Assembly: GCA_027017165.1 (NCBI GenBank)
Contig: JALURF010000042.1
Location: forward strand, 9,907 to 15,437
Origin: Thermofilaceae archaeon
GTDB taxonomy: Archaea > Thermoproteota > Thermoprotei > Thermofilales > B69-G16
Direction: 5' to 3'
DNA length: 5,531 nt
The position numbers and the translations under genes were made by a program. Below the pieces are notes generated by a model. That model was not told the origin of the DNA. It saw nothing but the letters and a program-made list of their open reading frames with translations, and ran no database searches. Of the stretch, positions 4,985-5,531 are shown piece by piece; position 1 is the stretch's first letter; the number at the start of each line of letters is the position of its first letter.

Positions 4985-5531
4985 ATGAAGAAATACGCAA
5001 TACTAATCCTTTTGCTCATGGTTGTGTTATTATCCACGTTAAAGATTAAAGAAAAGGAGTTGAAGAAGAAAGAAAACACAGAAATAACCCAAATAGATTA
5101 TAAACCAGTTCGCTGCCAATTAAGGATATATTTTGAAAATAAGGGAACTGTCAGTGTTAATGATGTAAATTATACGGAAAATACGATGTTGAACTTTATG
5201 AATAATGCTCAGGTAAGCTTGTTGGCGTATAATACTAGAAATTCATCTCATACAATATTTTTCGAAAAATGGATAGTTAATGGTAGAGAGGTAAACAAAA
5301 ATCCATTAATATTAAATTGTAATGGTACGTTTGAAATACTACCTATTTTCGAAGTTATCGTCCGGAAAAAAGCCTGTAGCAAACCGCTCCTCGAAATTCT
5401 AGACTTGAAAAATATGGTTTCGGTAGTTGAGCTTGAAGGAGACTATGTAGAGTTGAGAAATGGGCATATAGAATTCAGGCGTGGATATATTTTTATACCG
5501 CTAGAAAAGCCGCTGCCGTTGTTTAATAAAG
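4985..5531 (+). CDS. Membrane-anchored surface protein with InlB B-repeat-like domain, 3' end beyond window
   Basis: The frame stays open for 182 codons to the window edge, so the C-terminus is missing. Residues 4-19 are a hydrophobic signal or signal-anchor helix after MKK, followed by a strongly basic, Lys/Glu-rich stretch at 20-30. Residues 45-124 fit the divergent InlB B-repeat pattern (Flg_new_2-like) found in secreted proteins: GTVSVND, then AQVSLLAY, then FEKWIVNGREVNKNPL, then EILPIFE. Sequons at N62, N86 and N113 and three cysteines (C44, C112, C131) support an exposed location. A role as an adhesin or envelope protein is inferred. An in-frame GTG at 4943 would add 14 residues before the hydrophobic helix; the ATG gives the cleaner signal. 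Hand-counted GC over 4981-5460 is about 32%, well below the minus-strand genes, which may mean a different origin. It is divergent from the pilus operon and could share its control. Confidence 0.75.
   Translation, partial: MKKYAILILLLMVVLLSTLKIKEKELKKKENTEITQIDYKPVRCQLRIYFENKGTVSVNDVNYTENTMLNFMNNAQVSLLAYNTRNSSHTIFFEKWIVNGREVNKNPLILNCNGTFEILPIFEVIVRKKACSKPLLEILDLKNMVSVVELEGDYVELRNGHIEFRRGYIFIPLEKPLPLFNK

Noticed and set aside
1..5531. CRISPR array, tRNA, rRNA or insertion sequence
   Set aside because: No regularly spaced repeats of array size, no tRNA-like cloverleaf region, no transposase motif and no terminal inverted repeats with target duplications were seen. The 9-bp repeats near 4940 are too short and too few.

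Overview
The window looks like chromosomal DNA from an archaeon, most likely a thermophilic member of the Thermoproteota. The evidence is a type IV pilus operon of archaeal layout, a class III (preflagellin-type) signal on the pilin, GGTG Shine-Dalgarno motifs that match the archaeal 16S 3' end, TATA-like boxes about 27 bp upstream of start codons, heavy use of ATA and AGA/AGG codons, and an archaeal-style zinc-ribbon threonine synthase. The genus cannot be fixed from the sequence alone.

Layout. Five tightly packed genes on the minus strand, read from right to left, form one apparent operon. They are a MinD/ParA-like ATPase (4897-4145), a VirB11/GspE-family secretion ATPase (4142-2928), a small pilin (best start 2885, ending at 2493), a TadC/FlaJ-type membrane platform protein (2481-1246), and a 108-residue single-span protein with a TTG start (1249-923). 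Gaps are 2, 42 and 11 bp, and the last pair overlaps by 4 bp. A C-terminally cut PLP enzyme of the threonine synthase family follows 28 bp further on the same strand (894 to the window edge). It probably has its own leaderless promoter. At the right end an 87-bp intergenic region separates the operon from a divergent plus-strand gene (4985 to the edge). That gene encodes a membrane-anchored surface protein with what looks like a divergent InlB B-repeat-type domain.

How the genes work together. The secretion ATPase would power polymerisation of the pilin at the membrane platform protein. The 108-residue protein is a plausible minor pilin or pilus-associated component. The MinD-like protein, placed first in the operon, resembles the role of TadZ in bacterial Tad pili, which positions the assembly machine. 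It has an unusual switch I (D-T-G where MinD has D-x-D) and an amphipathic basic C-terminus resembling the MinD membrane-targeting helix. No prepilin peptidase is encoded here, so processing must be supplied in trans.

The most interesting points are the MinD-like protein coupled to an archaeal pilus motor, its altered catalytic switch, the repeat-rich divergent promoter region, and the contrast in base composition between the pilin gene (about 54% GC) and the divergent surface-protein gene (about 32% GC).
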